Below are positions 35,131 through 48,454 of a stretch of 64,000 nt of DNA, piece after piece. Positions within the stretch are counted from its first letter, which is position 1. Every line of letters begins with the position of its first letter. The stretch covers positions 248,001 to 312,000 of the forward strand of contig NZ_ATXT01000011.1 in the NCBI RefSeq assembly GCF_000421825.1, in the 5' to 3' direction. Origin of the DNA: Humibacter albus DSM 18994 (GTDB lineage: Bacteria; Actinomycetota; Actinomycetes; Actinomycetales; Microbacteriaceae). Below the pieces are notes generated by a model. That model searched no databases. It was not told where the DNA came from and saw only the letters and a program-made list of their open reading frames with translations. The translations under genes were made by a program, and so were the position numbers.

Positions 35131-37128
35131 TCACGAGATCTCGGGGTCGTCGAGTCTGACTCTGAGTGTAGGCGGCGGGCGGTAACCGCGACCGGGCCGC
35201 GGCCTACGGCCTTGGGACGCCGCCCGGATGACCGCCGACCGCAGCGCGGAGGCCACTGCCGTGCCCTGCGCATAGTCGAAGCGCACGATGGCCCGTACCG
35301 ACTCCGGATGGCCGCTCCCGTGTCTTCCCTCCGCCTCGACCGGTGTCGGTCCGAGCACGTCGAGGAATGTGCCGGGTTCGAGCGCCTCCAGCGCCTGCGG
35401 CACCGCGGTCGGTGTGCCGCTGATCGTCGCCACCCGAACGGTGGGCGGAAACTTCAGGGCCCGTCGATCGGCGAGCTGAACGCTCGCGTACGAGCTCTGC
35501 CGCCAGGTGGCCAGGGCCTGGGCGAGCGGGCCGGCCACGCCGACGAGCACCACGGGGGCGCCGCCGGCGGCCAGCGACGCCGCGTTCGACCACCAGCGCA
35601 GGCAGTCTTCCGCCACGTTCAGCGACTCACGCGCGAGCATGCGGTCTCCGTCGAGGAGCAGCACCGCGCGGTACCCGCCGGGCACGAGCGGTTCCGCGCC
35701 CCGGGTCGCCACGACGAGCGCGGGTCGCTCGTCGACCTCGGTCACACGCCGTTCGCCGTCGGAGACGACGACCCGCGTGCCGGGGAACGCACGGCCGAGC
35801 TCTTCCGCCGTTCGTGCGCTGCCGCGGGAGGTCAGCCGAACCCGGGTGCCGCCGCAGTTCTCGCACGACCACCCGGTGGCGATCGCACCGCACCAACGGC
35901 ACGAGGGGGCGGCCCCTGCGCGGTCGAGGCCGAGCGGGCCACCGCATCGGCGGCAGCGGGCCGCTTCGCGGCACTGCGCGCAGGCGACGACGGGCGCGTA
36001 CCCGGGGCGGGCGACCTGTACGAGCACCGGCCCCTGTTCCAGACCCTCGCGCGCCGCGCGCCACGCGCCGGGCGGGATGCGTGACGGGCCGCCGTCTCCG
36101 GCCTGCGCCGAGGTCACCACAACACGAGGTGTGACGGCGGGTGACGGCGAGTGGGCCTCGAGCCAACGCAGCTCGACAAGACGTTGCACCTCGAGGCTGC
36201 GCGTGTTCGCGGCGAAGAGCAGGCCGCATTCCTCGGCGCCGGCACGCACGAGGGCGACGTCGCGCGAGTGCGCGTACGGCGCCAGCGGCTCCGTGTGCAG
36301 CGGGTCGCCGTCGTCCCACAGCGCGATGAGGCCGAGTCGGAATGCGGGCGCATACACCGCGGAGCGGTTGCCGATCGCGACGACCGGCCGCCTCTTCAGG
36401 CACCGCAGGAACGCGCGGTAGCGGTCCGGGTTGGACTGGCCGGCGTCGAGCCTCGCGACGTCCTGCGCGGGAACGAGTGCCGACAGCGCAGCCTGAAGCT
36501 GATCGAGATCGCGGTAGTCCGGAACGGTGATGATCGCGCTGCGACCGGATGCCACGCAGCGCGCGGCAGCCTGCGCCAGCGTGATCGCCCACGCCCCTAC
36601 CCACGTCCCGTCGGCCGTGCGCGCAAGCCGCGGTACGGCATCCACGGCGACGCGACGCCCCTCGTCGATCGCCCGCGCCAATCCGGGGTCGTAGCCGCGG
36701 ATCCTCACTTCGTGCGGGTCGACGGCACTCTCCCCCTGCTGCTCGTCCGGCGCCTCGGCGTCGGACGCGAGCCACGCCTTCTCGACCCGCACCATACGGG
36801 GCGGGATGGCGAGCCGCAGCACGTCGCTCGCGCTGCCCGCCGAACGGTCGGCCACGAGCCGGGCGAGGCGCGCGACCTGCGGCGTGAGGACGCGAGCGGT
36901 GGAGACCACCGCCTCGAGCTCGCTGAGCTCGCCTGCGAACTCCGCGTGGTCGGCCACCTCCACGATGTAGCCGGCCGCCAGCCTGCCCGCGGTGCGCAGC
37001 GGCACCGTCACCCGCACACCGGCGACGGCCTCCTCGCGCAGCCGATCCGGGATCGCGTAGTCGAACAGGCGATCCAGCTGGGGCAGCGGTGTGTCGACGA
37101 TCACCCGCGCGACCCGCGCGGCGGGCAT
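35131..37128 (-). CDS. priA: PriA-like primosomal protein N', helicase motifs lost
   Basis: A 665-aa replication-restart protein. The N-terminal 3'-DNA-binding domain (VIVDTPLPQLDRLFDYAIP, then VRVTVPLRTAGRLAAGYIVEV) and the zinc-binding cysteines CAQC, CRRCGG, CRWCG and CENCGG (about 395-440) are kept. The Walker A GxTGSGKTE of true PriA is absent (the region reads RSAIITVPDYRDLDQL) and the DEEH box is replaced by LWDDGD. It probably cannot hydrolyse ATP, which is a known feature of actinobacterial PriA; it may act only as a structural loader. The start codon overlaps the metK stop by one base (TGATG). Confidence 0.9.
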   Translation of the reverse strand: MPAARVARVIVDTPLPQLDRLFDYAIPDRLREEAVAGVRVTVPLRTAGRLAAGYIVEVADHAEFAGELSELEAVVSTARVLTPQVARLARLVADRSAGSASDVLRLAIPPRMVRVEKAWLASDAEAPDEQQGESAVDPHEVRIRGYDPGLARAIDEGRRVAVDAVPRLARTADGTWVGAWAITLAQAAARCVASGRSAIITVPDYRDLDQLQAALSALVPAQDVARLDAGQSNPDRYRAFLRCLKRRPVVAIGNRSAVYAPAFRLGLIALWDDGDPLHTEPLAPYAHSRDVALVRAGAEECGLLFAANTRSLEVQRLVELRWLEAHSPSPAVTPRVVVTSAQAGDGGPSRIPPGAWRAAREGLEQGPVLVQVARPGYAPVVACAQCREAARCRRCGGPLGLDRAGAAPSCRWCGAIATGWSCENCGGTRVRLTSRGSARTAEELGRAFPGTRVVVSDGERRVTEVDERPALVVATRGAEPLVPGGYRAVLLLDGDRMLARESLNVAEDCLRWWSNAASLAAGGAPVVLVGVAGPLAQALATWRQSSYASVQLADRRALKFPPTVRVATISGTPTAVPQALEALEPGTFLDVLGPTPVEAEGRHGSGHPESVRAIVRFDYAQGTAVASALRSAVIRAASQGRRPRPGRGYRPPPTLRVRLDDPEIS

Positions 37129-38321
37129 CAGATGCCGGCGGCAGACCGCAGGTCGTCGACGCGGTCCAGTCGCTCCCAGGTGAACTCCGGCAGTTCACGG
37201 CCGAAGTGGCCGTAGGTGGCGGTCTTCGCATAGATCGGCCGCAGCAGATCAAGATCGCGGATGATCGCCGCGGGCCGCAGATCGAAGACTTCCCGGATCG
37301 CCGCCGTGATGCGCTCGTCCGGCAGGTGCCCGGTGCCGAACGTCTCGACGTAGAGTCCGACCGGCGAGGCGGTGCCGATCGCGTACGCGACCTGCACCTC
37401 GAGCCGGTCCGCGAGCCCGGCCGCCACCGCATTCTTGGCCACCCAGCGCAGCGCGTACGCCGCCGAGCGATCCACCTTCGACGGATCCTTGCCGCTGAAG
37501 GCCCCGCCACCGTGCCTGGCCGCGCCGCCGTACGTGTCGATGATGATCTTGCGACCCGTGAGTCCTGCGTCGCCCTGAGGGCCGCCGATCTCGAAGCGGC
37601 CGGTCGGGTTGATGAGCAGCTTGACGTCGTGAGTGTCGAGTTCGACCCGCTCCAGCACCGGAGCGATGACATGCTCGGCCACTTCGGCCCTCAGCTGCTC
37701 GGTGCTCACCCGCGGGGAATGCTGCGTGGAGAGCACGACGGTGTCGACGGTGCGCGGGGTCACGCCGTCGTAACCGATGGTGACCTGCGTCTTGCCGTCG
37801 GGGCGAAGGTAATCGAGCTCGCCGTCCTTGCGCACCTGGGCGAGGCGCTCCGCCATGCGGTGGGCTATCCAGACCGGCACCGGCATCAGCTCGGGCGTCT
37901 CGGTCGTCGCGTAGCCGAACATGATGCCCTGGTCGCCGGCGCCCTGTTTGTCGAGCGCGTCGACGGATGAGCCCTCGCGCGTCTCGTAGGCGTCGTCCAC
38001 GCCCTGCGCGATGTCGGGCGACTGGCCCCCGATCGACACCGAGACGCCGCAGGAACGACCATCGAACCACACGTCGGAGGAGGTGTACCCGATGGAGGTG
38101 ATCGTCTCGCGCACGATCGCCGGGATCTCGACGTAACCGCGGGTCGTCACCTCACCGGCGACGTGCACGAGACCGGTGGTGACGAGCGTCTCCACCGCAA
38201 CGCGGCTGTTCGGATCGACGCGCAGCAGCGCGTCGAGGATGCTGTCCGAGACCTGGTCGCAGATCTTGTCCGGATGTCCCTCGGTCACGGACTCGGACGT
38301 GAAAAGGCGCAAAGAAGTCAT
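37128..38321 (-). CDS. metK: S-adenosylmethionine synthetase
   Basis: A 397-aa cytosolic enzyme making SAM from methionine and [23 protein letters not shown] holds the ATP His and Asp; then [13 protein letters not shown] (signature 1), the [19 protein letters not shown] loop (signature 2) and [18 protein letters not shown]. Length is normal. The ATG at 38321 is followed upstream by 91 nt to coaBC; no SAM riboswitch fold is evident there. priA begins at its stop. Confidence 0.98.
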   Translation of the reverse strand: MTSLRLFTSESVTEGHPDKICDQVSDSILDALLRVDPNSRVAVETLVTTGLVHVAGEVTTRGYVEIPAIVRETITSIGYTSSDVWFDGRSCGVSVSIGGQSPDIAQGVDDAYETREGSSVDALDKQGAGDQGIMFGYATTETPELMPVPVWIAHRMAERLAQVRKDGELDYLRPDGKTQVTIGYDGVTPRTVDTVVLSTQHSPRVSTEQLRAEVAEHVIAPVLERVELDTHDVKLLINPTGRFEIGGPQGDAGLTGRKIIIDTYGGAARHGGGAFSGKDPSKVDRSAAYALRWVAKNAVAAGLADRLEVQVAYAIGTASPVGLYVETFGTGHLPDERITAAIREVFDLRPAAIIRDLDLLRPIYAKTATYGHFGRELPEFTWERLDRVDDLRSAAGI

Positions 38322-38412
38322 GGGTGCTCCAGCTGATCCTCAGGGCACCGAACTCATCCGCCCGTCGCGGAGTGCGTGGCGCCCCTCGCCCCATCCACGT
38401 TCTGGTCGCGGC

Positions 38413-39693
38413 TCAGGCGGAGGTGATGACGTCGAGAATACGATCGGCCACCGACGCTTTAGCGCCCGCGGCCTCCATCACTATATCGCCGTGCCCGTCG
38501 AGCACGACGACCTCGTTGTCATCGGTGGAGAACCCGGTTCGCCAGCCGACGTTGTTGATGACGAGGAAGTCGCAGCCCTTGCGCTTCAGCTTGCGCCGGC
38601 CGAGCTCGATCAGTTCGTGCGGGTCGCGCTCGGTCTCGGCGGCGAAGCCGACCACGATCTGGTCGCTCTGCTTGCCTGAGGCGAGCTCGGCGAGGATGTC
38701 GGGATTGGCCACCAACTCGAGCCGGAGCGAGTCGCCGACTTTCTCCTTCTTGATCTTGGAATCGTTTGTCGTCGCAGGCCGGAAGTCGGCGACCGCGGCG
38801 GCCATGACCACGATGTCCGCATCGGTGGCGGCAGCGGTCACGGCGCGCTGCAGTTCGAGCGCCGTCGAGACGGACCGGATCTCCACGCCGTCGGGCGCGG
38901 GAACGTCGAGGTGCGCCGCCACGAGCACCACATCCGCCCCTCTGTCACGCGCGGCCACGGCCAGTGCGACACCCTGCTTGCCGCTGGAGCGGTTGCCGAG
39001 AAAGCGCACCGGGTCGAGCGGCTCGCGTGTTCCGCCCGCAGAGATCACGATGCGGTGGCCGGAGAGGTCGTGGCGCGGTGTACGGGCCGAGGCGGTTCCG
39101 GATGCCTCCCGTTCGCGCCTGACGGTTCGTCGCGTCGCGAGCGTGGTCGCCGCGTGCACGATGGCATCCGGCTCTTCCATTCGTCCGGGACCGGAGTCGG
39201 CCCCGGTCAGCTGTCCCGTGCCGGGGCCGACGATGGTGATCCCGCGTTCGCGCAAGGTGCGCACGTTGGCCTGGGTGGCCGCGTTCTGCCACATCTCGGT
39301 GTGCATCGCCGGCGCGATCAGCACGGGCGCGGCCGTCGCGAGCACGGTGTTGGTCAGCAGATCGTCAGCGATGCCGTTCGCGATCTTCGCGATGGTGTTC
39401 GCCGTCGCCGGTGCGATGACGACGAGATCGGCCCGCTTGCCGATGCCCACGTGGCGCACCTCGGAGACGCCCTCGTAGAGGTCGGTGTTCAGCGGGTTGC
39501 GACTGATGGCTTCGAACGTCGGGGCACCGACGAAGCGGAGCGCGGCATCCGTGGCGATGACGTGCACGTCGTGCCCTGCCAGCACGAACGACCTGATCAC
39601 GGAGACCGCCTTGTATGCAGCGATGCCGCCGGTCACGCCGACGACGATCGTCAACGGCGTGCGCACGGCGGCAGCGCTCTGGTTCGGGGTCAC
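38413..39693 (-). CDS. coaBC: Bifunctional phosphopantothenoylcysteine decarboxylase / phosphopantothenate-cysteine ligase
   Basis: A 426-aa enzyme for two steps of CoA synthesis. The N-terminal flavodoxin-like CoaC part has [32 protein letters not shown] (PAMH rather than PAMN) and a proton-relay His; the C-terminal CoaB part has [18 protein letters not shown] and [20 protein letters not shown] and NDVS-like loop [22 protein letters not shown] at 39693 overlaps the rpoZ stop by 4 nt (GTGA). The pathway's last gene, coaE, is at the other end of the window. Confidence 0.96.
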   Translation of the reverse strand: MTPNQSAAAVRTPLTIVVGVTGGIAAYKAVSVIRSFVLAGHDVHVIATDAALRFVGAPTFEAISRNPLNTDLYEGVSEVRHVGIGKRADLVVIAPATANTIAKIANGIADDLLTNTVLATAAPVLIAPAMHTEMWQNAATQANVRTLRERGITIVGPGTGQLTGADSGPGRMEEPDAIVHAATTLATRRTVRREREASGTASARTPRHDLSGHRIVISAGGTREPLDPVRFLGNRSSGKQGVALAVAARDRGADVVLVAAHLDVPAPDGVEIRSVSTALELQRAVTAAATDADIVVMAAAVADFRPATTNDSKIKKEKVGDSLRLELVANPDILAELASGKQSDQIVVGFAAETERDPHELIELGRRKLKRKGCDFLVINNVGWRTGFSTDDNEVVVLDGHGDIVMEAAGAKASVADRILDVITSA

Positions 39694-39947
39694 TCGTCGA
39701 GGGGACGCAGAACGAGCTTGTCTTCGTTGATCTCGTGCAGGGCGACCGACAGCGGCTTGTCGTCGATCGTGGAGTCGACCAGCGGCCCCACATTGTCGAA
39801 CAGGCTGCCTTCGTGCAGGTCGGCGTAGTAGTCGTTGATCTGACGCGCGCGCTTCGACGCGAAGATCACGAGCTGATACTTGGACTCGACACGAGACAGC
39901 AGCTCGTCGATCGGCGGGTCGATGATGCCCTGTGCGGCGATGGCCAT
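39690..39947 (-). CDS. rpoZ: RNA polymerase omega subunit
   Basis: An 85-aa subunit that helps fold and assemble beta'. [20 protein letters not shown] then [18 protein letters not shown] is the canonical omega core. The ATG at 39947 follows AAGGAGCACTC (SD about 7 nt away). The gap to the gmk fusion gene is 88 nt. It is translationally coupled to coaBC. Confidence 0.96.
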   Translation of the reverse strand: MAIAAQGIIDPPIDELLSRVESKYQLVIFASKRARQINDYYADLHEGSLFDNVGPLVDSTIDDKPLSVALHEINEDKLVLRPLDE

Positions 39948-40035
39948 GAGTGCTCCTTGGGTGTAGTGCGCGTGAACGCGGCTGTGGGATGCCCCAGCCG
40001 CGATCCGCGAGGCCGGCGAACGACGAGCTCGACGT

Positions 40036-40992
40036 TCAGCGACCCGACGACGTGACGGCGCGGCGCGGTCGCCGCGCGCGCGCATTCATCAATTCTACGA
40101 CCTCGCGCGCGGCGTCGGCCACGGTGCTGTTCACCACGCGGGCGTCGAACTCCTCCTGCGAGGCGAGTTCCACCTTCGCCGTGGCGAGCCTACGGCGTTG
40201 CTCCTCTTGCGATTCGGTGCCGCGGCCGAGGAGACGGCGCACGAGCTCCTCCCAGCTGGGCGGGGCGAGGAAAACGAGCACGGCATCCGGCATCGCGGCC
40301 CGCACCTGGCGCGCGCCCTGCAGGTCGATCTCCAGCAGCACGCTCTTGCCTGCGGCCAACGCGCGCTCGATCGGCGCCCGCGGTGTGCCGTACCGGTGGC
40401 TGTTGTGCACCCTCGCCCATTCCAGGAGCTCGTGGTCGGCGACGAGCCTGTCGAATTCGGCGTCGCTGACGAAGTAGTAGTCGACGCCGTCGACCTCCCC
40501 AGGCCGAGGCCGCCTGGTCGTCGCCGACACCGAGAGCATGACCTCGGGATGGTGCTCGCGGATGAACCGGGCGACGGTTCCCTTTCCGACCGCGGTCGGG
40601 CCGGCGAGCACGGTGAGGCGGGTGCGGTGCTGCGTCGCGGGCAGTTCGAACCGTTCGATCAAGAATTCGCGCAAACGGGCGCGCTGGTGACGTCCGAGCC
40701 CACCGAGCCGTTTCACGGGTGCGATCTCCAACCGGTGGAGGATGTCGGCGGTCTTCGTCGCGCCGATGGCTTTGAGGCTCATCAGGAAGTCGGTGATCCG
40801 CAACGTGCCTTCGGCTCCGCCGGGCTCGGCGGACGCCGCGTCGAGTACTTCGACCGGGGAACGCTCCCCTGAGGCGATGGCGGCCTTGACGACGGCGCGG
40901 GCGCGGCGTGCGGCTACGGCCGCTCGGGACGCAGCGACCCGGTCGACCTCTGGAGGACGGGTACGGGCGGTGCTGGGGGCGATATCGGGCAT
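40036..40992 (-). CDS. gmk: Fusion of mIHF-type DNA-binding domain and guanylate kinase
   Basis: A 318-aa protein. Residues about 15-115 match the actinobacterial integration host factor mIHF: a basic helix ([20 protein letters not shown]), [20 protein letters not shown] and [20 protein letters not shown], which contains the helix-two-turn-helix DNA contact. Residues 125-310 are guanylate kinase: P-loop [11 protein letters not shown] (131-138), [31 protein letters not shown] and [14 protein letters not shown]. In mycobacteria these are adjacent separate genes. Gmk makes GDP from GMP. The ATG at 40992 is preferred; a TTG at 41046, overlapping pyrF, would add 18 residues. No frameshift is needed for the fusion. 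Confidence 0.92.
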   Translation of the reverse strand: MPDIAPSTARTRPPEVDRVAASRAAVAARRARAVVKAAIASGERSPVEVLDAASAEPGGAEGTLRITDFLMSLKAIGATKTADILHRLEIAPVKRLGGLGRHQRARLREFLIERFELPATQHRTRLTVLAGPTAVGKGTVARFIREHHPEVMLSVSATTRRPRPGEVDGVDYYFVSDAEFDRLVADHELLEWARVHNSHRYGTPRAPIERALAAGKSVLLEIDLQGARQVRAAMPDAVLVFLAPPSWEELVRRLLGRGTESQEEQRRRLATAKVELASQEEFDARVVNSTVADAAREVVELMNARARRPRRAVTSSGR

Positions 40993-41038
40993 CGTGAATG
41001 AAAGAGGATCACCGGCGCGCTCGACCGGCGATCGATGG

Positions 41039-41913
41039 TCAGACAAGGGCGGAGCGCACCTCGGTAGCGCGGGCGTCGATGGTGGCGGCGAGGGCGTCGG
41101 GTCCGGCCGACAGGATGCTGCGCGACTCGCTGATCACGAGCATCCCGGCCAATTCGCCGTAGATGTCGCGAGCGTCGTCGAGGCGCGCACCCTGATGTCC
41201 GAACCCCGGCGCCAGCACCGGGAGTGCGGGTTCGTTCGGCTTCGTGGTGTCGATGCCGAACGCAGGAAGATCGAGTGTGGCTCCGAGCACGACGCCGATC
41301 GGACCCGCTTCGTGTCCGATCGCCGCGTTCGTCTCCATCACACCATCGATGATGGCACGTGCCACCGACCGGCCAGAAACGGGATGTCTCGACGTCTGAA
41401 TATCCGCCGCCTCCGGATTGCTGGTCGCGGCGAGCACGAAGAGCCCCTTTCCGGATGCCGCGGCGAGGGAGATCGGATCGCGCAGCGAGCCGACGCCTTG
41501 GAACGCCGAGACCGTCATGGCATCCGCCTCCAACGGTGCACCGGGCGTCAGCCACGCCTGACCGTAGGCGGCCACGCTCGAGCCGAGATCGCCGCGCTTG
41601 ACGTCGGCGATCACGAGCAGACCGGCCGACCGGGCGGCGGCGAGCACCTCCTCGAGTGCGGCGTAACCGGCGGCGCCGAATCGTTCGAAGAACGCCACCT
41701 GGGGCTTGACGATGCCGGCGCGCCCTGTCGCCGCCTCCACGACGCGAAGACCGAACTCACGCACACCGGAGGCGTCATCGTGCAGCCCCCAGTCGGCGAG
41801 CAGGTACGAGTGCGGGTCGATGCCGACGCAGAGCGACCCACGCTCGTCGATGACCTGGGCCAGCCGGCTGCCGAAGCCACGCACCCGTTCCTCGGCGCCG
41901 GACGCGGGAGCGG

Positions 41914-41917
<4 letters not shown>
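41039..41917 (-). CDS. pyrF: Orotidine 5'-phosphate decarboxylase (type 2)
   Basis: A 292-aa enzyme for the last step of UMP synthesis. The catalytic [13 protein letters not shown] (D-x-K-R-G-D) marks the type 2, mycobacterial-like subgroup; [41 protein letters not shown] and the phosphate loop [11 protein letters not shown] follow. GTG at 41917 overlaps the carB stop by 4 nt. It ends the pyr operon; the mIHF-gmk gene begins 47 nt later. Confidence 0.96.
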
Positions 41918-45200
<3,283 letters not shown>

Positions 45201-45201
<1 letters not shown>

Positions 45202-46517
45202 TACTCGGCGTCCTCCTGGTCGGTGCTGTCGGTCTGGTCGGTGCTGTCGGTCTCGTCGGCGTCGTCGGCCTTGCCTGCGGTCGTGGCCAGAACGAGATCG
45301 CGGAACCGGTCGAAGAGATAGTTCGCGTCGTGCGGGCCCGCCGCCGACTCGGGGTGGTACTGCACGCTGAAGGCCGGGATGTCCAGGCAGTTCAGACCCT
45401 CGACCACGTTGTCGTTGAGGTCGTAGTGGCTCACCTCGACCCGGCCGAAGCCGGCCGCGGACTCGCTCGGGCCGTCGAGAGGCGCATCGACCGCGAAGCC
45501 GTGGTTGTGCGCCGTGATCTCCACGCGTCCGGTGGAACGGTCGAGCACGGGCTGGTTGATGCCGCGGTGACCGAACGGCAGCTTGTACGTTCCGTAGCCG
45601 AGCGCGCGGCCGAGCAGCTGGTTGCCGAAGCAGATGCCGAAGTAGGGCACGCCGTCGCGCAGCAGCCCCCGCAGCAGTTCGACGTGCTGATCGGATGCCG
45701 CCGGATCGCCGGGGCCGTTCGAATAGAACAGGGCGCTCGGGTTCAGCGCCCGTATGTCGTCGACGGTCGCCGTCTCGGGGAGCACGATCACGTCGAGCCC
45801 GCGATCGGCGAGGTAGTGCAGCGTGCTCGTCTTCACGCCGAGATCCAGCACGGCGACCGACCCGATCCGCTCGCCGCGCGCCGGAATCGTGTACTGCTCG
45901 GAGGTGGAGACCACCGACGACAGGTTGAGCCCGCGCATGTCGGCGCCTGCACGCACCTGCTCGAGCTGCTCCGGGGCGCTAAGCGCGGCATCCGGCCCCG
46001 AGAAGATGCCCGCCCGCATGGCGCCGGCCGAGCGCAGGTGGCGGGTGACCGCGCGGGTGTCGAGTCCTTGGATGCCCACGATGCCGGCCTCGCGGAGGTC
46101 GTCGTCGAGGCTGCGCTGTGCCCGGAAGTTGGAGACCACGCGCGAGGGCTCGCGCACGGCGAAGCCGGCCACCCAGATGCGCTGCGACTCCATGTCGATG
46201 TCGTTCGTGCCGGTGTTGCCGATGTGCGGGGCCGTCATGAGCACGATCTGGCCGGCGTACGAGGGATCTGTCAGGGTCTCCTGATACCCCGTCATACCGG
46301 TGGAGAAGACCGCTTCGCCGAGCGTGCGGCCGAGCGCGCCGTAGCCGTGGCCCTCATAGCGTGTACCGTCTTCGAGCACCAGCACCGCAGGTTCGCGTCT
46401 CGCCTGCCTCGCCTCGGCTGTGGGCTCGGTGAACTCGACGATCGGCGGGATCTGAGCCGCGGGCACGTGCCCCGCGTGGTCGTTCTCTGTTTCGGGGGCC
46501 GATTCTTCGTCTGACAT
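45201..46517 (-). CDS. carA: Carbamoyl phosphate synthetase small subunit (glutaminase)
   Basis: A 438-aa subunit that supplies ammonia to CarB. The N-terminal domain begins at about residue 45 ([18 protein letters not shown]); the class I glutaminase has [14 protein letters not shown] with the nucleophile Cys and [10 protein letters not shown] with His and Glu. It is longer than usual (about 380-390 aa) because of a 40-residue acidic N-terminal tail and a repetitive C-terminal tail ([18 protein letters not shown]). ATG at 46517 is 1 nt after the stop of the upstream membrane gene. C-terminal repeats end at the carB start. Confidence 0.96.
45216..45251. repeat. 18-bp tandem repeat coding the carA C-terminal tail
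   Basis: CTGGTCGGTGCTGTCGGT at 45216-45233 and 45234-45251, followed by a degenerate copy. In the carA frame the unit codes six residues (TDSTDQ), so changes in copy number keep the frame. Confidence 0.8.
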
Positions 46518-46518
46518 G

Positions 46519-47121
46519 TCAGGCCTCGTTTCCGGTGGTCGTGTCGCCGTTCGGCGACGGTTCGGCGACATCGTCGGCGCCCGTGGGAGTGGTGTTCGGT
46601 GTGGTGGAGAGGGTCGGGGACGCGGGAACGATGGCTCTCACCGCGTCCACCAATCGTCGTCGCTCGTCCGGGTCGGTGACGCGCAGGTAGGTGTCGAGCG
46701 TGGTGCCGCCGTCGGCGGCGGGCCCTGCCGCGTTCCATGCCAGCAGCACGAGGCCGCCCGGTTCGACCGTGCGATCGATGGTCCACGTCGCTGCCCCGAC
46801 GCCGAGGATGTCCGCGGCCTCGATCGCCACGCCGCTCTCCCCCGCCGCGGCGAGCGTCAGGCCGCCGGAGTACACGGTGACCGTTGCGTTCGAGCGGAAC
46901 GCGAGCCCGGGGACCACGACACGGTCGAGCGGTCGGTCGTGGCGCGTGGTGGCCGCGTGCAGGGCGGTGACGTGTGCGAGTTCGGTACCCGGGGCATCCA
47001 ACACCGTCGGGATGACAAGAGCGGCATCGCGGCGTGCCCGCCGACGCCAGCCGAGCCACATTCCGAGGAAGACCAGGGCCAGGATGACGACGATCAGCAG
47101 GGTGGGCCAGAGCTTATCCAC
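46519..47121 (-). CDS. Membrane-anchored protein of the pyr operon, function unknown
   Basis: A 200-aa protein: one N-terminal membrane helix ([22 protein letters not shown]), a basic stop (RRRARRDAA), then a beta-rich domain of about 120 residues ([32 protein letters not shown]) reminiscent of a PH-like fold, and a Thr/Pro tail. A gene of this kind lies between pyrC and carA in mycobacteria (Rv1382 position), so the linkage is old, but I know of no function. GTG at 47121 overlaps the pyrC stop by 8 nt. Confidence 0.8.
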   Translation of the reverse strand: MDKLWPTLLIVVILALVFLGMWLGWRRRARRDAALVIPTVLDAPGTELAHVTALHAATTRHDRPLDRVVVPGLAFRSNATVTVYSGGLTLAAAGESGVAIEAADILGVGAATWTIDRTVEPGGLVLLAWNAAGPAADGGTTLDTYLRVTDPDERRRLVDAVRAIVPASPTLSTTPNTTPTGADDVAEPSPNGDTTTGNEA

Positions 47122-48454
47122 GGGCGAGCTCCTCTCGTGCCCGCGCCGCGGCATCATCGATCTCGATCAGGGCGCCGTCACGGAGCGTCGCCGTGCCGCC
47201 GTGGAACGTCCAGCGCACCCGGCCGGGCAGGTCGATACCGAGGTACGGCGAGTTGACGCCCTTGCCGGCAAGGCGATCGGTGGCGAACACCTCGGAGACG
47301 CCAGGGTCGTAGAGCGTCAGATCGGCACGGGAGCCGGACGCGACGGGTGCTCCGGCATCCACTCGCCCGATGCTCGCGGGAATGGCGGACATCACACGGG
47401 CGACATCCGTCCAGGAGAGCAACTCCGTGTCGACCATTGCTTTCTGCACCACGGACAGTGCCGACTCGAGACCGACCATGCCGTTCGCAGCGGCGTCCCA
47501 CTCGCAGTCCTTCGCCTCGATCGGGTGCGGTGCGTGGTCAGTGGCGACGATGTCGATGGTGCCGTCGGCGAGGCCCTCGCGAAGAGCCTGCACGTCGTCC
47601 GCGCGGCGTAGCGGCGGGTTCACCTTGTAGCGCGCGTCATAGCCCGCGACGAGGTCTTCGGTGAGCAGCAGGTGGTGCGGCGTCACCTCCGCCGTCACGT
47701 CGATGCCGCGGGCCTTCGCCCAGCGCACGATGTCCACCGATCCTGCCGTGGACACGTGGCAGACGTGCAGCCGGCTGCCGACGTGCTCGGCCAGCAGCAC
47801 ATCGCGAGCGATGATCGACTCCTCCGCCACGGCGGGCCAGCCGGGCAGGCCGAGCGTGCCCGAGAGCGCGCCCTCGTTCATCTGAGCGCCTGCGGTGAGC
47901 CGTGGCTCTTGCGCGTGCTGCGCGATGACACCGTCGAACGCCTTGACGTACTCCAGCGCGCGGCGCATGAGCAGCGGGTCTGCGACGCAGACCCCGTCGT
48001 CGGAGAACACCCGCACCTTCGCCCGGGATGCAGCCATCGCGCCCAGCTCCGCCAGTCGCTCACCGGCGAGACCCACGGTGACGGCGCCGATCGGCTGCAC
48101 CGTCGCGTAACCGGCGGCGCGCCCGAGCGAGAGCTCCTGCTCGACCACGCCCGCGGTGTCGGCGACGGGTGATGTGTTCGCCATCGCGAAGACGGTGGTG
48201 TAGCCACCGGCCGCCGCGGCGCGCGTTCCGGTGAGCACGGTCTCGCTCTGCTCGAACCCGGGTTCGCGCAGGTGCGTGTGCAGATCGACGAGACCCGGCA
48301 GCGCGATCAAGCCGGCCGCGTCGATACGCGTCGCGTCTGCGGCGCCGTCGCGGGCATCCGGGCCGACTGTCAGGAACCCGTCGTCCACCAGGATGTCCGT
48401 GGCTTGCCCGTCGACGAGCGTCGCGCCCTCGATGAGGAACCGTTCGCGTGACAC
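47114..48454 (-). CDS. pyrC: Dihydroorotase
   Basis: A 446-aa zinc amidohydrolase that closes the dihydroorotate ring. GLVDLHTHLREPGFEQSETV carries the first metal His pair; the metal-bridging position is in VFSDDGVCV-region sequence, HAQEPRL and HVCHVSTAGSVDIV give further His ligands, and ATDHAPHP the catalytic Asp. This is the type I (Bacillus-like) class. GTG at 48454 directly abuts the pyrB TAA. Confidence 0.96.
   Translation of the reverse strand: MSRERFLIEGATLVDGQATDILVDDGFLTVGPDARDGAADATRIDAAGLIALPGLVDLHTHLREPGFEQSETVLTGTRAAAAGGYTTVFAMANTSPVADTAGVVEQELSLGRAAGYATVQPIGAVTVGLAGERLAELGAMAASRAKVRVFSDDGVCVADPLLMRRALEYVKAFDGVIAQHAQEPRLTAGAQMNEGALSGTLGLPGWPAVAEESIIARDVLLAEHVGSRLHVCHVSTAGSVDIVRWAKARGIDVTAEVTPHHLLLTEDLVAGYDARYKVNPPLRRADDVQALREGLADGTIDIVATDHAPHPIEAKDCEWDAAANGMVGLESALSVVQKAMVDTELLSWTDVARVMSAIPASIGRVDAGAPVASGSRADLTLYDPGVSEVFATDRLAGKGVNSPYLGIDLPGRVRWTFHGGTATLRDGALIEIDDAAARAREELARG

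Noticed and set aside
38322-38412. A SAM-responsive riboswitch upstream of metK.
   Set aside because: The 91-nt gap lacks the stems and conserved cores of known SAM riboswitches.
40036-41046. TTG at 41046 as the start of the mIHF-gmk gene.
   Set aside because: Rare start codon, overlaps pyrF, and adds residues outside the mIHF domain; ATG at 40992 is adequate.
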